Part shown: piece after piece, positions 24,389 to 34,872 of the stretch
How the letters are laid out: each line of letters starts with the position of its first letter
Numbering within the stretch: the stretch's first letter is position 1
Origin: Fen-1362 sp049516395
Lineage (GTDB): Bacteria > Planctomycetota > Phycisphaerae > Sedimentisphaerales > Anaerobacaceae
Direction: 5' to 3'
Length of the DNA stretch: 64,000 bases
NCBI GenBank assembly: GCA_049516395.1
Contig: JBEKTD010000002.1
Location: forward strand, 310,001-374,000
Notes under the pieces: generated by a model
The model's database searches: none
Told to the model about the DNA's origin: nothing
Seen by the model: only the letters and a program-made list of their open reading frames with translations
Position numbers and translations under genes: made by a program

Positions 24389-26455
24389 TTATTGCTTAGG
24401 CGAGCCCTCTTTTTGCGCAGCACGAATTTTTTCCAAACCTACCCGGGCATTTTTGTCGGCAGAGTCGATTTTAAGCGCCTGTTCGTATGTGGCCGTCGCT
24501 TCCTCAATCTTCCCCGTTTGTATAAGCACTATCGCCAGCATATCGTATGCCCTGACGAAATCCGGCATCGCCCGAATGACCGCTCGGTACTCCGCAATCG
24601 CTTTTTCCGGCATATTCTGCACAAAGTACGCATTGCCCAAATTGTAGCGGGTATTGGCATTGTCCGGGTTCAACTGAATCGACTTTGCGTAACACTCCAT
24701 CGCCCTGTTTAACCGGCCCTTTTGTGCCCAGGCGAGCCCGAGATTGCAGTATGCTGCCGAATCCGCTTTGATTTTGACGGACTGCTCCAGTTCCGTTATC
24801 CCCTCATCGACACGGTTCAACTGCAACAACATCAACCCAAGGCCGCTGCGCATCTCGGCATCGCCGGAATTGTATTTCAAACCCTCCCTGTATGAATCTA
24901 TCGCACGCTCAAATTCACCTCTTGCTGCCCTTATCGACGCGATTGCGACACATGTATCCGCATCGCCCGGCTTGAGCTTCAGGACGCGGTTGTAGTACTC
25001 AATAGCTTCATCTATCCTGCCCTGCCTGGCCTGCATACCCGCGATATTGTAAAGCGTTCGAGTATCGTTCGGTTCAAACCTCAGGGCTGCCTCAAACTCG
25101 CGCACAGCCGATTCAGGGTCGCCCTTTTCCGCAAAACCGATACCCAGGTATTTCCGCACGATAACGTTATCAGGGGTTACGGCAGCACAATGCGTAAATA
25201 ACGACATGGTGTCCCGCCAGTAACTGACCTGCACAAACGTCATCGCCCCAAGCACGCCGATAATCGCCGAACTGGCAACACCCGCAAGGATTTGCCTGAA
25301 TCGCCTTTGCGCAACAAAATCGCCTGCAGCCCAGGCAAGCATAATGAAAATCCCTGTCAGCGGCACATAAGTGTATCTGTCGGCCAGCGCCTGCCCTCCC
25401 ACCTGCACAAGTCCGATGACAGGGACCAATGTCCCTACATACCAAAACCAGCCGACAAGCAGGTAGCGACGACGCCGAAGCAATATCACCACAATTGTAA
25501 TCGCCACTAAAACAGCCAATGACACGGCGACCTTCCAGACGGCGAGCGATTTTATCGGGTGAGGATAAAAAACCGCCAGGTCAACAGGCCAAAACGTCTT
25601 TAATATATAATCGCAGTATGAAACCAGGGCATTACCGACTCGCTGGTTGAAAGGCACTATGCTTATTTTTGCTACCGCCCCCCAACTTTTTTGCGCGATA
25701 ACGGTCATTACGCATGATGCTACCGACAACGAAAGCAAGGGTATCTTCTCGAACAGCAGCCGACCAATTGTAACGCTGTTACTTTTCTCTTCGGGCCAAA
25801 GTTGCTTCAAAGGCCAGTAATCCATAAGCACAAGCACAAATGGCAGCGTTACAAGCATCGACTTTGACATCAGGCCGAGCGAGAAAACCGCGCAAATGAT
25901 TACATATCGCTTAGTCGTCGGGATTTCCACGTATCGCAAATACGCCAGCATCGTCAACAGCCAGAACAGCATGCTGAGAACGTCTTTTCGCTCCGTTATC
26001 CAAGCGACGGACTCTACGTGCAGGGGATGCAGGGCAAATAACGCCGACACGAAAAAGCTTGCCCAAACCGCCTTCGTATATCGCTTCAAAACCCAAAACA
26101 GTAAAATTGTGTTGGCGATATGAAGCGCGATGTTGACCAAATGAAAACCTCCCGCTGCTGCCCCCAAAGTTCTGTCCAACATCAAAGACAACCAAACAAG
26201 CGGAAACCAGTTGCCCGCATGCATAGTTGTAAATGCCCATTTAACGCCGTCCCAGGTCAATCCTCCCAGCACCTGCGGATTTACTGTTACATAGAACGGG
26301 TCATCATAAGCGACAAGGCCGAAGCCGGCGGTTTGTGCATATACCGCAACAACACCCGCAATCAACAACAGGCAAAGCCCAATAATTATTACTCGCTCAC
26401 GGCTACTCAATTTCATTGTCCCGGAACCCATTGCGATACTTGAATCCGTAATCAA
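24389..26455 (-). CDS. TMTC-like GT-C membrane protein with TPR domain (copy 4)
   Basis: 688 aa. Residues about 15-420 are a multi-pass GT-C-type membrane domain, as in eukaryotic TMTC and bacterial Pmt-like proteins, with the luminal acidic pair YDDPFYV and the conserved LHPLHVESVAWITERKDVLS. Residues about 435-688 carry about seven TPRs (for example QGRIDEAIEYYNRVLKLKP). It probably transfers lipid-linked sugar to exported proteins or binds client proteins; that is inference from the fold. It is the last and shortest of four tandem paralogues and, unlike the others, is separated by a 65-bp gap. Confidence 0.85.
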   Translation of the reverse strand: MITDSSIAMGSGTMKLSSRERVIIIGLCLLLIAGVVAVYAQTAGFGLVAYDDPFYVTVNPQVLGGLTWDGVKWAFTTMHAGNWFPLVWLSLMLDRTLGAAAGGFHLVNIALHIANTILLFWVLKRYTKAVWASFFVSALFALHPLHVESVAWITERKDVLSMLFWLLTMLAYLRYVEIPTTKRYVIICAVFSLGLMSKSMLVTLPFVLVLMDYWPLKQLWPEEKSNSVTIGRLLFEKIPLLSLSVASCVMTVIAQKSWGAVAKISIVPFNQRVGNALVSYCDYILKTFWPVDLAVFYPHPIKSLAVWKVAVSLAVLVAITIVVILLRRRRYLLVGWFWYVGTLVPVIGLVQVGGQALADRYTYVPLTGIFIMLAWAAGDFVAQRRFRQILAGVASSAIIGVLGAMTFVQVSYWRDTMSLFTHCAAVTPDNVIVRKYLGIGFAEKGDPESAVREFEAALRFEPNDTRTLYNIAGMQARQGRIDEAIEYYNRVLKLKPGDADTCVAIASIRAARGEFERAIDSYREGLKYNSGDAEMRSGLGLMLLQLNRVDEGITELEQSVKIKADSAAYCNLGLAWAQKGRLNRAMECYAKSIQLNPDNANTRYNLGNAYFVQNMPEKAIAEYRAVIRAMPDFVRAYDMLAIVLIQTGKIEEATATYEQALKIDSADKNARVGLEKIRAAQKEGSPKQ

Positions 26456-26520
26456 CGGCTACCCAAGCAAAAGGACTGTTTACCTTTAGCGATTCTTAAA
26501 ACCGATGTTTGCCGATTTAC

Positions 26521-28803
26521 TCATTTAACAGGCACAGTTACAGTTCCTGATGTCGTATTTCCTGTTTTAATCCTCTCCAAACCAACCCTGGCGTCTTCGT
26601 CAGCGGGGTTGATTTTCAAAACCTGCTCATATTCGGCGGTTGCCTGCTCAACCTCGCCCTGAAGAAGCAGCATTTCTGCAAGCCGGCAGTGAGCTGTTGT
26701 GTTCTGAGGAACAAATTCGATGACTTTACGCATATGTTCAACCGCCTCATCAATCAACCCTTTTCCAGCTATCGCCATAGCGAGATTGAAATGCGCCTCG
26801 ATATTATTCGGGTCGAGTTCAATTGCACGACGAAAGCCCCCAATCGCCGCATCGGCCTGCCCCATCTGCGCAAATGCCACACCAAGATTGCCGTATGCCT
26901 TGGCGTAGTTCGGCTTTGCCTTAATTGCCATCTCGTATTCACCGACCGCCTTTGCAGGCAGGTCCTGCGCAAGAAAAGTATTGCCGAGATTGTAATGCGC
27001 TTCCGCATTGGCCGGGTCAATCTTAATCGCCATGTTAAAATATTGCGTTGCCTTATCGGCGTCGCCCTTAGTCAACATCGCCAGTCCCAAATTCCCGTAT
27101 ATCGCCGAATCCTCTTTGAACTTTACCGCGGTCTCCAGTTCTTTGATTGCTTCATCGACCAATCCTGTCTGCAATAACAACGAACCAAACCTGCCGTGTA
27201 AATCCCCATTTTCAGGATGATATTTAAGACCATCGCGATATAAATCCATTGCTCGCTCAAAATTTCCCCTCTTGGATTCCATTTCGGCCAGAGCAATATA
27301 AGTATCTGTTTCGCCCGGAGTAATCGCCAAAACCCGGTTATAGTATTCAATCGCTTCATCAGTCCTGCCCATCATATCCAAACACTTCGCAACATTATAA
27401 AGAACGTCAATTTCCCTCACGTTTACCTTCATTACCTTCTCAATATAGCTCCTAGCCCTTTCGAAATCGCCATTATGGGCATAACGAGTCCCTAAAGTGC
27501 TGTATGCGAGGTAATTGTCCGTGGTGACAGCAGCCGTATGCGTAAACAGCGATATAGTGTCACGCCAGTACCCGACCTGCCCGAACGCCATAACCCCCAG
27601 CGTCCCGAGAATAACCGAACCAGCAAAACCGGCAAGATAAACCCTGTTACGCCATTTACCCGATATATCGCCGGCAAGCCATACCAGCATAATAAAAATG
27701 CCAGTCAGCGGAATATAAGTATAACGGTCGCCCATCGCCTGCCTTCCCACCTGCACAAGCCCGATAACGGGAATCAATGTCCCCAAATACCACAGCCACC
27801 CTGTCAATAAATATCGACGGCGTCGAAGCAATAACACAACGGCTGTAATCGCCAAAAGCACCGCCGCCGATGCCGCAATCTTCCAGACCGCAATCCCTGC
27901 CGACGGATGAGGATAAAAAACCGCCAGGTCAACGGGCCAAACCGTCTTTAATATATAATCGCAGTAAGAAACTAAAGCATTGCCGACACGGTAGCTTAAA
28001 GGGAAAACACTTGAATTCGCTACGGACCCGCCCATCTTCTGAGCTATAAAAGTCACACAGCTTAACGCTGACGAGAGAACAAGCAACGGTATCTTCTCAA
28101 TTATCAGCCGGAAAATCGGAACGCTAGTCCCTTTTTCGGGCCACAAACGCTTCAAGGGCCAAAAGTCCATAATAAAAAGCACAAAGGGCAGCGTAATAAC
28201 CATTGGTTTCGCCATCAAACCGAGCGCAAAAAACACTAATATTATCACATATCGCCAGACCGTCCGCCGTTCAACGTACCGCAAGTATGCCATCATAGTC
28301 AGCATCCAGAACAGCGTACAGAGAACGTCTTTTCGCTCGGTCACCCAGGCAACAGATTCAACGTGCAACGGATGCAGACCAAACAACGCCGCCACAAAAA
28401 AACTCGCCCACAATGTTTTCGTGTATCGCCTTAATACCCAAAAAAGCAGTAACGTATTCGCAATGTGAAGCACGATGTTTGTCAGATGAAAACCCCATGC
28501 CCTCCCGCCGAAAATCTCCCAGTCCAGCATAAAAGATATCCACGTCATTGGGCACCAATAGCCCGCGTGTGACGTAGTAAATGCCCATTTAATGCTGCTC
28601 CATGTCAATCCCCCGGGCACCATTGGATTGTTGACAACATGAATCTGGTCGTCGAAATCCACAAAATCAAAATATACCGTCCGCCCATACACTGCAGCCA
28701 AACTTATAATCAAAAACAGGCAAAGCCCAATAATGGTTATTCGCTCACGGCCACTCACGTTTATCATCCCGGAATCCATTGCACTATTTACCGTTTTACT
28801 CAT
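26521..28803 (-). CDS. TMTC-like GT-C membrane protein with TPR domain (copy 3)
   Basis: 760 aa with the same architecture: an N-terminal GT-C-like multi-pass domain with the acidic pair in VDFDDQIHV and LHPLHVESVAWVTERKDVLC, then about nine TPRs in the C-terminal 330 residues. The first loop (DFDDQIHVVNNP) differs most from its sisters. Its ATG overlaps the stop of the upstream paralogue (ATGA), so translation is coupled. Confidence 0.85.
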   Translation of the reverse strand: MSKTVNSAMDSGMINVSGRERITIIGLCLFLIISLAAVYGRTVYFDFVDFDDQIHVVNNPMVPGGLTWSSIKWAFTTSHAGYWCPMTWISFMLDWEIFGGRAWGFHLTNIVLHIANTLLLFWVLRRYTKTLWASFFVAALFGLHPLHVESVAWVTERKDVLCTLFWMLTMMAYLRYVERRTVWRYVIILVFFALGLMAKPMVITLPFVLFIMDFWPLKRLWPEKGTSVPIFRLIIEKIPLLVLSSALSCVTFIAQKMGGSVANSSVFPLSYRVGNALVSYCDYILKTVWPVDLAVFYPHPSAGIAVWKIAASAAVLLAITAVVLLLRRRRYLLTGWLWYLGTLIPVIGLVQVGRQAMGDRYTYIPLTGIFIMLVWLAGDISGKWRNRVYLAGFAGSVILGTLGVMAFGQVGYWRDTISLFTHTAAVTTDNYLAYSTLGTRYAHNGDFERARSYIEKVMKVNVREIDVLYNVAKCLDMMGRTDEAIEYYNRVLAITPGETDTYIALAEMESKRGNFERAMDLYRDGLKYHPENGDLHGRFGSLLLQTGLVDEAIKELETAVKFKEDSAIYGNLGLAMLTKGDADKATQYFNMAIKIDPANAEAHYNLGNTFLAQDLPAKAVGEYEMAIKAKPNYAKAYGNLGVAFAQMGQADAAIGGFRRAIELDPNNIEAHFNLAMAIAGKGLIDEAVEHMRKVIEFVPQNTTAHCRLAEMLLLQGEVEQATAEYEQVLKINPADEDARVGLERIKTGNTTSGTVTVPVK

Positions 28804-31181
28804 TTAACAAGTGTCGCTCCTGATGTTGTATTTCCCGTTTTGATTTTCACTAAACTGGCCTTGGCATCCTCATCAGCGGGGTCGATTTTCAAAACCTGCT
28901 CATATTCAGCGGTCGCCTGCTCAATCTTGCCCTGGAGAAGCAGCATTTCTGCAAGCCGGCAGTGAGCCCTTGTGTTCTGAGGGAGCAATTTGACGACTTT
29001 ATACAAATGCTCAATCGCCTCATCAATCAATCCTTTTTCGGGCAGCGCGAGCGCGAGATTGAAACGCGCTTCGACATTATTCGGGTCAAGTTCGACTACA
29101 CGGCGAAAGCCAACAATCGCCTTATCGATTTGTCCCATCTGCGCAAACGCCAAACCAAGATTGCCGTATGCCTTGGCGTAGTTCGGATTGACCTTAACTG
29201 CCATCTCGTATTCACTGACCGCCTTTGCCAGCATGTTCTGCGCAAGAAAGGCATTGCCGAGATTGTAATGTACTTCCGCATTGGCTGGGTCAAGCTTAAT
29301 CGCCCTGTTAAAATATCTCGCCGCCTTATCGGCGTCGCCTTTAGTCAACATCACCATCCCCAGTTTCCCGTATATTGCCGAATTCTCTTTGAGCTTTACC
29401 GCGGTCTCAAGCTCTTTGACCGCTTCATCGACCCGTCCTGTCTGCAATAACAGCGAACCAAGCTGGCTGTGTAAATCTCCGTTTTCATGATGATATTTAA
29501 GAGCATCGCGATATAAATCCATTGCACGCTCGAAATTCCCCCTGTTGGATTCTATCATGGCAAGAGAAATATAAGCATCTGTGTTGCCCGGCACAATTGC
29601 CAGAACCCGTTTATAACCTTTGATTGCCTCATCGGTCTCACCATTAATGGCTTTCCACCTGGCAACGTTATAAATCGCAGTGGCGTCATTCGCGTCAATC
29701 CTCAAAACGGTTTCAAATTCTCGCATCGCGCTTTCGTAATCACCCTTGCCCGCATAGCAAACTCCCAAAACATTACGTGCGGCAGCATTATTCGCGTCAA
29801 TATTCAAAACTATCTCAAGTTCGCGCATCGCACTCTCGTAATCACCCTTACCATAATAGTAAACCCCCAAGGCGTTGTACGCGACAGTGTTATTCGCGGT
29901 AACGGCAGCCGCGTGTGTAAACAACGTCATACTGTTGCGCCAGTAACCTACCTGCACAAACGTCACCACCCCAAGTACGACAAGAATCACCGCTCCGCCA
30001 ACGCCTGCAAGAGTCCGTCCTAATCGCCGTTGCGCCAAAATATCGCCAGCAAGCCAGACAAGCATAATGAATATTCCTGTCAATGGTATGTAGGTGTACC
30101 TGTCGGCCCTTGCCTGCAGGCCCACCTGCACAAACCCTACAACAGGCACCAATGTCCCAAGATACCAAAGCCATCCGACAAGCAGGTATCGCCGCCGTCG
30201 AAGGAATATCACCACAATTGATATCACCACCAAAACAGCTAATGATACCGCAACCTTCAAGCCCGGAATTTCATTTACGGGATGAGGATAAATATTCGCC
30301 AACCCGACAGGCAGGAACATCTTAAAAATATAATCGCAATACGAAACAAGGGCGTTGTCGATACGGTTGCCGCCCGGAATTACACCTAACATATTCATTG
30401 CGCCAACGGTTTTCTGTGCGATAAACGTTATCATGCAGGAAGTCGCGGACAGGATAAACAAAGGCGCCTTTTCCAATATCAGCCGACCAATTGTGACACC
30501 ATTACTTTTCTCTTCGGGCCAAATTCGCTTCAAAGGCCAGTAATCCATAAGCAAAAGCACAAATGGCAGCGTTACAAGCATCGATTTTGACATCAGGCCG
30601 AGTGCGAAAACCACACAGACAATAACATACCGCCTGGCCGACGGGATTTCCACATATCGCAAATATGCCAGCATCGTCAACAGCCAGAACATCGTACTTA
30701 ATACGTCTTTACGCTCCGTAACCCATGCGACAGATTCAACGTGAAGCGGATGCAAAGCAAATAACGCTGCTACAAAAAAGCTTGCCCAAACTGCCTTGGT
30801 ATATCGTTTCAAAACCCAGAACAGCAAAATTGTATTAGCGATATGAAACGCAACGTTGACCAAATGAAATCCGCCGGCCCAGAATCCGAATATGGTTCTA
30901 TCGAACATCAGAGACAGCCATACAAGCGGAATCCAGTTGCCCGTATGCCTCGTTGTAAACGCCCATTTGATACCGCCAAGAGTTAACCCTTCCGGCACCT
31001 GTGGATTTCCTGTCACATAAAATGGGTCATCATAGCTGACAAACTCAAATCCGGCGGTTTGTGCATATACCGCGAGAATACCCGCAATCAACAGCAGACA
31101 AAGCCCGATAATTATTATTCGCTCACGACTATTCCGGCTCATTGTCCCGGAATTCAATGCGCTATTTGCCGATTCGCTCAT
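28800..31181 (-). CDS. TMTC-like GT-C membrane protein with TPR domain (copy 2)
   Basis: 793 aa. GT-C-like membrane domain with YDDPFYVTGNP and LHPLHVESVAWVTERKDVLS, followed by about ten TPRs. The first two full units (KGDYESAMRELEIVLNIDAN and KGDYESAMREFETVLRIDAN) are near-identical, a recent internal repeat. Both ends overlap neighbouring paralogues by ATGA (28800-28803 and 31178-31181). The TPR half is strongly similar in DNA sequence to copy 1. Confidence 0.85.
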   Translation of the reverse strand: MSESANSALNSGTMSRNSRERIIIIGLCLLLIAGILAVYAQTAGFEFVSYDDPFYVTGNPQVPEGLTLGGIKWAFTTRHTGNWIPLVWLSLMFDRTIFGFWAGGFHLVNVAFHIANTILLFWVLKRYTKAVWASFFVAALFALHPLHVESVAWVTERKDVLSTMFWLLTMLAYLRYVEIPSARRYVIVCVVFALGLMSKSMLVTLPFVLLLMDYWPLKRIWPEEKSNGVTIGRLILEKAPLFILSATSCMITFIAQKTVGAMNMLGVIPGGNRIDNALVSYCDYIFKMFLPVGLANIYPHPVNEIPGLKVAVSLAVLVVISIVVIFLRRRRYLLVGWLWYLGTLVPVVGFVQVGLQARADRYTYIPLTGIFIMLVWLAGDILAQRRLGRTLAGVGGAVILVVLGVVTFVQVGYWRNSMTLFTHAAAVTANNTVAYNALGVYYYGKGDYESAMRELEIVLNIDANNAAARNVLGVCYAGKGDYESAMREFETVLRIDANDATAIYNVARWKAINGETDEAIKGYKRVLAIVPGNTDAYISLAMIESNRGNFERAMDLYRDALKYHHENGDLHSQLGSLLLQTGRVDEAVKELETAVKLKENSAIYGKLGMVMLTKGDADKAARYFNRAIKLDPANAEVHYNLGNAFLAQNMLAKAVSEYEMAVKVNPNYAKAYGNLGLAFAQMGQIDKAIVGFRRVVELDPNNVEARFNLALALPEKGLIDEAIEHLYKVVKLLPQNTRAHCRLAEMLLLQGKIEQATAEYEQVLKIDPADEDAKASLVKIKTGNTTSGATLVK

Positions 31182-33544
31182 TTAACAGGCGCAGCTCCTG
31201 AAGATATATTTCCCATTTTAATCTTCTCCAAACCCGCTTTGGCTTCCTCATCATCGGGACTGATTTTCAATTCCCGCTCATATTCGGCGGCCGCCTGCTC
31301 AAGCTTGCCCTGAGAAAGCAGCATTTCTGCCAGTCGACGACGAGGTGTTGGATTCTGAGGGGCAAATTCAATAACTTCACGCATATGTTCAATTGCTTCA
31401 TCAGTCCGTCCATTTTCGGCCAGCGCCATAGCAAGATTGAAACGCGCTTCGATGTTATTCGAATCGAGCTCAACTGCACGACGAAAGCCCTTAATCGCCT
31501 CGTCGGTCTGCCCCACCTTTATAAACGCCACACCAAGATTGCCGTATGCCTTGGCGTAATTCGGCTTTGCCTTAATTGCCATTTCGTATTCAACGACCGC
31601 CTTTGCCAAAAGACCCTGCGTAAGAAAGATATTGCCGAGATTGTAATGTACTTCCGCATTGGCCGGGCCAATCTTAATCGCCATGTTAAAATATCTCGCT
31701 GCCTTATCGATGTCGCCCTTAGTCAGCATCGCCATTCCCAGATTCCCGCATATTGCAGAATCTGCTTTCAGCTTCATTGCAGCCTCCAGCTCGTTGATCG
31801 CTTCATCGACCCTTCCTGCCTGCAATAACAGTGAACCGAGCTGGCCGTGTAAATCGCCGTTTTCGGGATGATATTTAAGCCCCTCGCGATACAAATCCAT
31901 TGCGCGCTCGAAATTTCCCCTGTTGGATTCCATCTCTGCCAGAGCAATATAAGTATCTGTTTCGCCCGGAGTAATCGCCAAAACCCGATTATAACCTTTG
32001 ATTGCCTCATCGGTCTCACCATTAATGGCTTTCCGCTTGGCGATGTTATAAATCGCAGTTATGTTATTCGCGTCAATCCTCAAAACCGTCTCAAATTCGC
32101 GTATCGCACTTTCGTAATCACCCTTATTGGCATAGCAAACCCCCAAAACATTGCGAGCGGCAACGTTATTCGCGTTTATTTTCAAAACTTGCTCAAATTC
32201 ACGTATCGCATTCCCGTAATCACCCTTGCCCGAATAGTAAACTCCTAAAGCATTGTGGGCGACAGCGTTATTCGCGGTAACAGCAGCCGTATGCGTAAAC
32301 AGCGTTATCGTGTCACGCCAGTAGCCGACCTGTACAAACGTAATTACCCCAAGCACGCCCAGAACTCCTGCGCCGGCAACGCCGATGATTATCTGCCTGT
32401 GTCTCCATTGAGACAAAATATCACCCGCCAGCCAGACCAGCATAATAAAAATGCCGGTCAGCGGTATATACGTGTATCTGTCAGCCATCGCCTGGGAGCC
32501 CACCTGAACAAATCCGACGACGGGGACTAATGTCCCCAGATACCAAAGCCAGCCGACAAGCAGGTAGCGACGACGCCGAAGTAATATCACCACAATTGTT
32601 ATCACCACCAAAACAGCCAATGAGACGGCAACCTTCCAGCCGGCGAGCGATTCTATCGAGTGAGGATAAAACACCGCCAGCCCGACGGGCAGGAACATCT
32701 TAAAGATATAATCGCGATACGAAACAAAGGCGTTACTGATATGGTCGTTGCCCGGAATTGTGCCTAATATCATCATCGCGCCAACGGTTTTCTGTGCAAT
32801 AAACGTTATCGTGCAGGAAGTCGCGGACAGAATAAACAAAGGCGCCTTTTCCCATATCAGCCGACCGGGCGTCATACCGCTTTGCCCGTTGAGCTGCATA
32901 CGCTCCAAAGGCCAGTAATCCATAAGTAAAAGCACAAATGGCAGTGTTACAAGCATCGACTTTGACATCAGACCGATCGCGAAAACCGCACAGACAACCA
33001 CATACCGCCTGGCTGATGGGATCTCCACGTATCGTAAATATGCCAGCATCGTCAACAGCCAGAACAGTGCGCTTAATACATCTTTGCGCTCTGTAACCCA
33101 GGCGACGGATTCAACGTGCAGCGGATGCAAAGCAAATAACGCCGACACAAAAAAGCTTGCCCAAATCGCCTTCGTATATCGCCTTAAAACCCAGAACAGC
33201 AAAATCGTATTAGCGATATGAAATGCGACGTTTACTAAATGAAAACCTCCCGCCCAGGTCCCGAAGACAGTTCTGTCGAGCATCAAAGACAACCAAATAA
33301 GTGGAATCCAGTTGCCCGTATACTTCGTTGTAAACGCCCATTTGATGCCGCCAAGGGTTAACCCTTCCGGCACCTGCGGATTTTTATCCACATAAACTAT
33401 GTCATCATAAACGACAAGAGCGAAGCCGGCAGTTTGTGCATATACTACGATGATACTGATTGCCAGAAGCAAACAAAGCCCGAGGGTAAGTCGTTTTTGG
33501 CGGTCCTCCCAAATCGTTTCAAGCGATGTCTTTTCCAATTCCAT
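31178..33544 (-). CDS. TMTC-like GT-C membrane protein with TPR domain (copy 1)
   Basis: 788 aa. Same domain order: GT-C-like membrane domain with the acidic pair VVYDDIVYV, LHPLHVESVAWVTERKDVLS and RADRY/MADRYTYIPLTGIFIM, then about ten TPRs. It follows coaB directly (no gap between the coaB stop and this ATG), so the four paralogues lie at the 3' end of the pheA-coaB transcript. The role is probably protein glycosylation or a related transfer at the membrane; the donor and target are unknown. Confidence 0.85.
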   Translation of the reverse strand: MELEKTSLETIWEDRQKRLTLGLCLLLAISIIVVYAQTAGFALVVYDDIVYVDKNPQVPEGLTLGGIKWAFTTKYTGNWIPLIWLSLMLDRTVFGTWAGGFHLVNVAFHIANTILLFWVLRRYTKAIWASFFVSALFALHPLHVESVAWVTERKDVLSALFWLLTMLAYLRYVEIPSARRYVVVCAVFAIGLMSKSMLVTLPFVLLLMDYWPLERMQLNGQSGMTPGRLIWEKAPLFILSATSCTITFIAQKTVGAMMILGTIPGNDHISNAFVSYRDYIFKMFLPVGLAVFYPHSIESLAGWKVAVSLAVLVVITIVVILLRRRRYLLVGWLWYLGTLVPVVGFVQVGSQAMADRYTYIPLTGIFIMLVWLAGDILSQWRHRQIIIGVAGAGVLGVLGVITFVQVGYWRDTITLFTHTAAVTANNAVAHNALGVYYSGKGDYGNAIREFEQVLKINANNVAARNVLGVCYANKGDYESAIREFETVLRIDANNITAIYNIAKRKAINGETDEAIKGYNRVLAITPGETDTYIALAEMESNRGNFERAMDLYREGLKYHPENGDLHGQLGSLLLQAGRVDEAINELEAAMKLKADSAICGNLGMAMLTKGDIDKAARYFNMAIKIGPANAEVHYNLGNIFLTQGLLAKAVVEYEMAIKAKPNYAKAYGNLGVAFIKVGQTDEAIKGFRRAVELDSNNIEARFNLAMALAENGRTDEAIEHMREVIEFAPQNPTPRRRLAEMLLSQGKLEQAAAEYERELKISPDDEEAKAGLEKIKMGNISSGAAPVK

Positions 33545-34201
33545 CTAATCTGCCCGTATTGATTGCTCAATCATTCGTATTAGCCGGCTGGCAACTCGCT
33601 TCTTAGGCGCATCAGCAAACCTACGCCATTCCTGGCCGGCTTTTTTTATCCAAACTTCACACCGCTCGCTGCCTATGGCGGCAGGTGTGTTGGCGATAAT
33701 CATATCAAGATTCTTATCCCGCATTTTGCGCTCTGCGCCAACCTTGATATTCCTGTCTTCCAGCGCAAAGCCAATGACAACCTGATTTTGTTTCTTGTGA
33801 GTCCCGGCCCATTTCAAAATATCCTGTGTGGGCTTTAGTTTCAGCGCAATAACGCCGGGGCTTTTTTTTATTTTATGCCGGGCGAGTTTAGCCGGCGTAT
33901 AATCCGAAACCGCCGCGGTCATAATCAGGCAGTCGCATCCGCCAAATTTATCTTTTACCGCCTCGAACATATTGCGGGCCGATTCGACCTTGACTGCGTC
34001 GGCTCCTTTTGGGGCGTTCAGATTCGTCGGCGCCGTTATCAACATTACGTTATGCCCGGCCAAAAGCGCCGACCGCGCAAGCTCATAGCCCATTTTGCCG
34101 CTGCTGGCATTGGAAATGAATCGCACGGGGTCAATATATTCTCGTGTCCCCCCGGCCGTAATCAAGAACTGAAGTTTTCGCCGTCGCTTTCGAGAATACA
34201 T
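33545..34201 (-). CDS. coaB: Phosphopantothenate-cysteine ligase (CoaB), separate polypeptide
   Basis: Joins phosphopantothenate and cysteine in coenzyme A synthesis. The nucleotide-binding start LITAGGTREYIDPVRFISNASSGKMG and the KIKKSPG lysine loop are diagnostic. At 218 aa it is only the C-terminal half of the usual CoaBC fusion. It begins 11 bp after the coaC stop and in a different frame. The ATG has AGG directly against it, a poor site, so re-initiation after coaC is likely. Confidence 0.9.
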   Translation of the reverse strand: MYSRKRRRKLQFLITAGGTREYIDPVRFISNASSGKMGYELARSALLAGHNVMLITAPTNLNAPKGADAVKVESARNMFEAVKDKFGGCDCLIMTAAVSDYTPAKLARHKIKKSPGVIALKLKPTQDILKWAGTHKKQNQVVIGFALEDRNIKVGAERKMRDKNLDMIIANTPAAIGSERCEVWIKKAGQEWRRFADAPKKRVASRLIRMIEQSIRAD

Positions 34202-34212
34202 CCTGGAGAAAC

Positions 34213-34839
34213 CTATTTGCGTTTGTGTTTAAGTCCGGCGGAAATTTTTTCAACCGCCTCAAGGATTTCCTGCGGTTCAGCCATCCTGCCGATGCCTTCG
34301 GTGCCGCAGGCAAGCCGACCCTGCCGCGGCCCTATAAACTCAATGCCGATTCGTTCGGCGAATTTGACATTCTCCTGCACCGCGGGGTTGGCCCACATCT
34401 TGTCGTTCATCGTCGGGGCAAAAAGCATCGGTTTCGCCCAGCAGGCGCAAAGCATCGTGCTAAGCAGGTCATCGCAGATGCCGTTTGCGAATTTACCTAA
34501 GATGTTCGCCGTCGCGGGCGCAACAATAACTACGTCCGCCCAGTCAGCCAGATTCACGTGCCCGATTTTAAACTCCTCCTGCTCTGCCGTAATGGGCTTG
34601 GCCATCCCTTTCGGGAGGCATCCTGTGGACCACATGCTTGTATGAACAGGCCCGCCTGTAACGGCTTCGAAACTCTTGACGCCCACTAAGTGAAGGGCGT
34701 TTTCGGTCAGGACCGTCCTCACCTCGGCGCCGTCAGCCGTCAGTTTGCTGGCAAGGTCAATCGCCTTATACGCGGCGATGCCTCCGCTGACCCCCAGCAC
34801 AATTTTCACGCCATCAAGTTTTAACTCTTGTTTGGCCAT
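34213..34839 (-). CDS. coaC: Phosphopantothenoylcysteine decarboxylase (CoaC), separate polypeptide
   Basis: FMN-dependent decarboxylase of coenzyme A synthesis (208 aa). Family motifs are intact: SGGIAAYKAID, the flavin-site ANILGKFANGICDDLLST, the PXMNXXMW substrate clamp (APTMNDKMW) and GRLACGTEG with the catalytic Cys. It ends with its own stop (AGLKHKRK), so the usual fusion with CoaB is split. It lies between rpoZ and coaB. Confidence 0.92.
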   Translation of the reverse strand: MAKQELKLDGVKIVLGVSGGIAAYKAIDLASKLTADGAEVRTVLTENALHLVGVKSFEAVTGGPVHTSMWSTGCLPKGMAKPITAEQEEFKIGHVNLADWADVVIVAPATANILGKFANGICDDLLSTMLCACWAKPMLFAPTMNDKMWANPAVQENVKFAERIGIEFIGPRQGRLACGTEGIGRMAEPQEILEAVEKISAGLKHKRK

Positions 34840-34872
34840 ATATGCCCGCCTCTGAACAATTCGCAGTGTCGT

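Noticed and set aside
33875..34645. 256-aa ORF opposite coaB/coaC
   Set aside because: Antisense shadow across two conserved enzymes.
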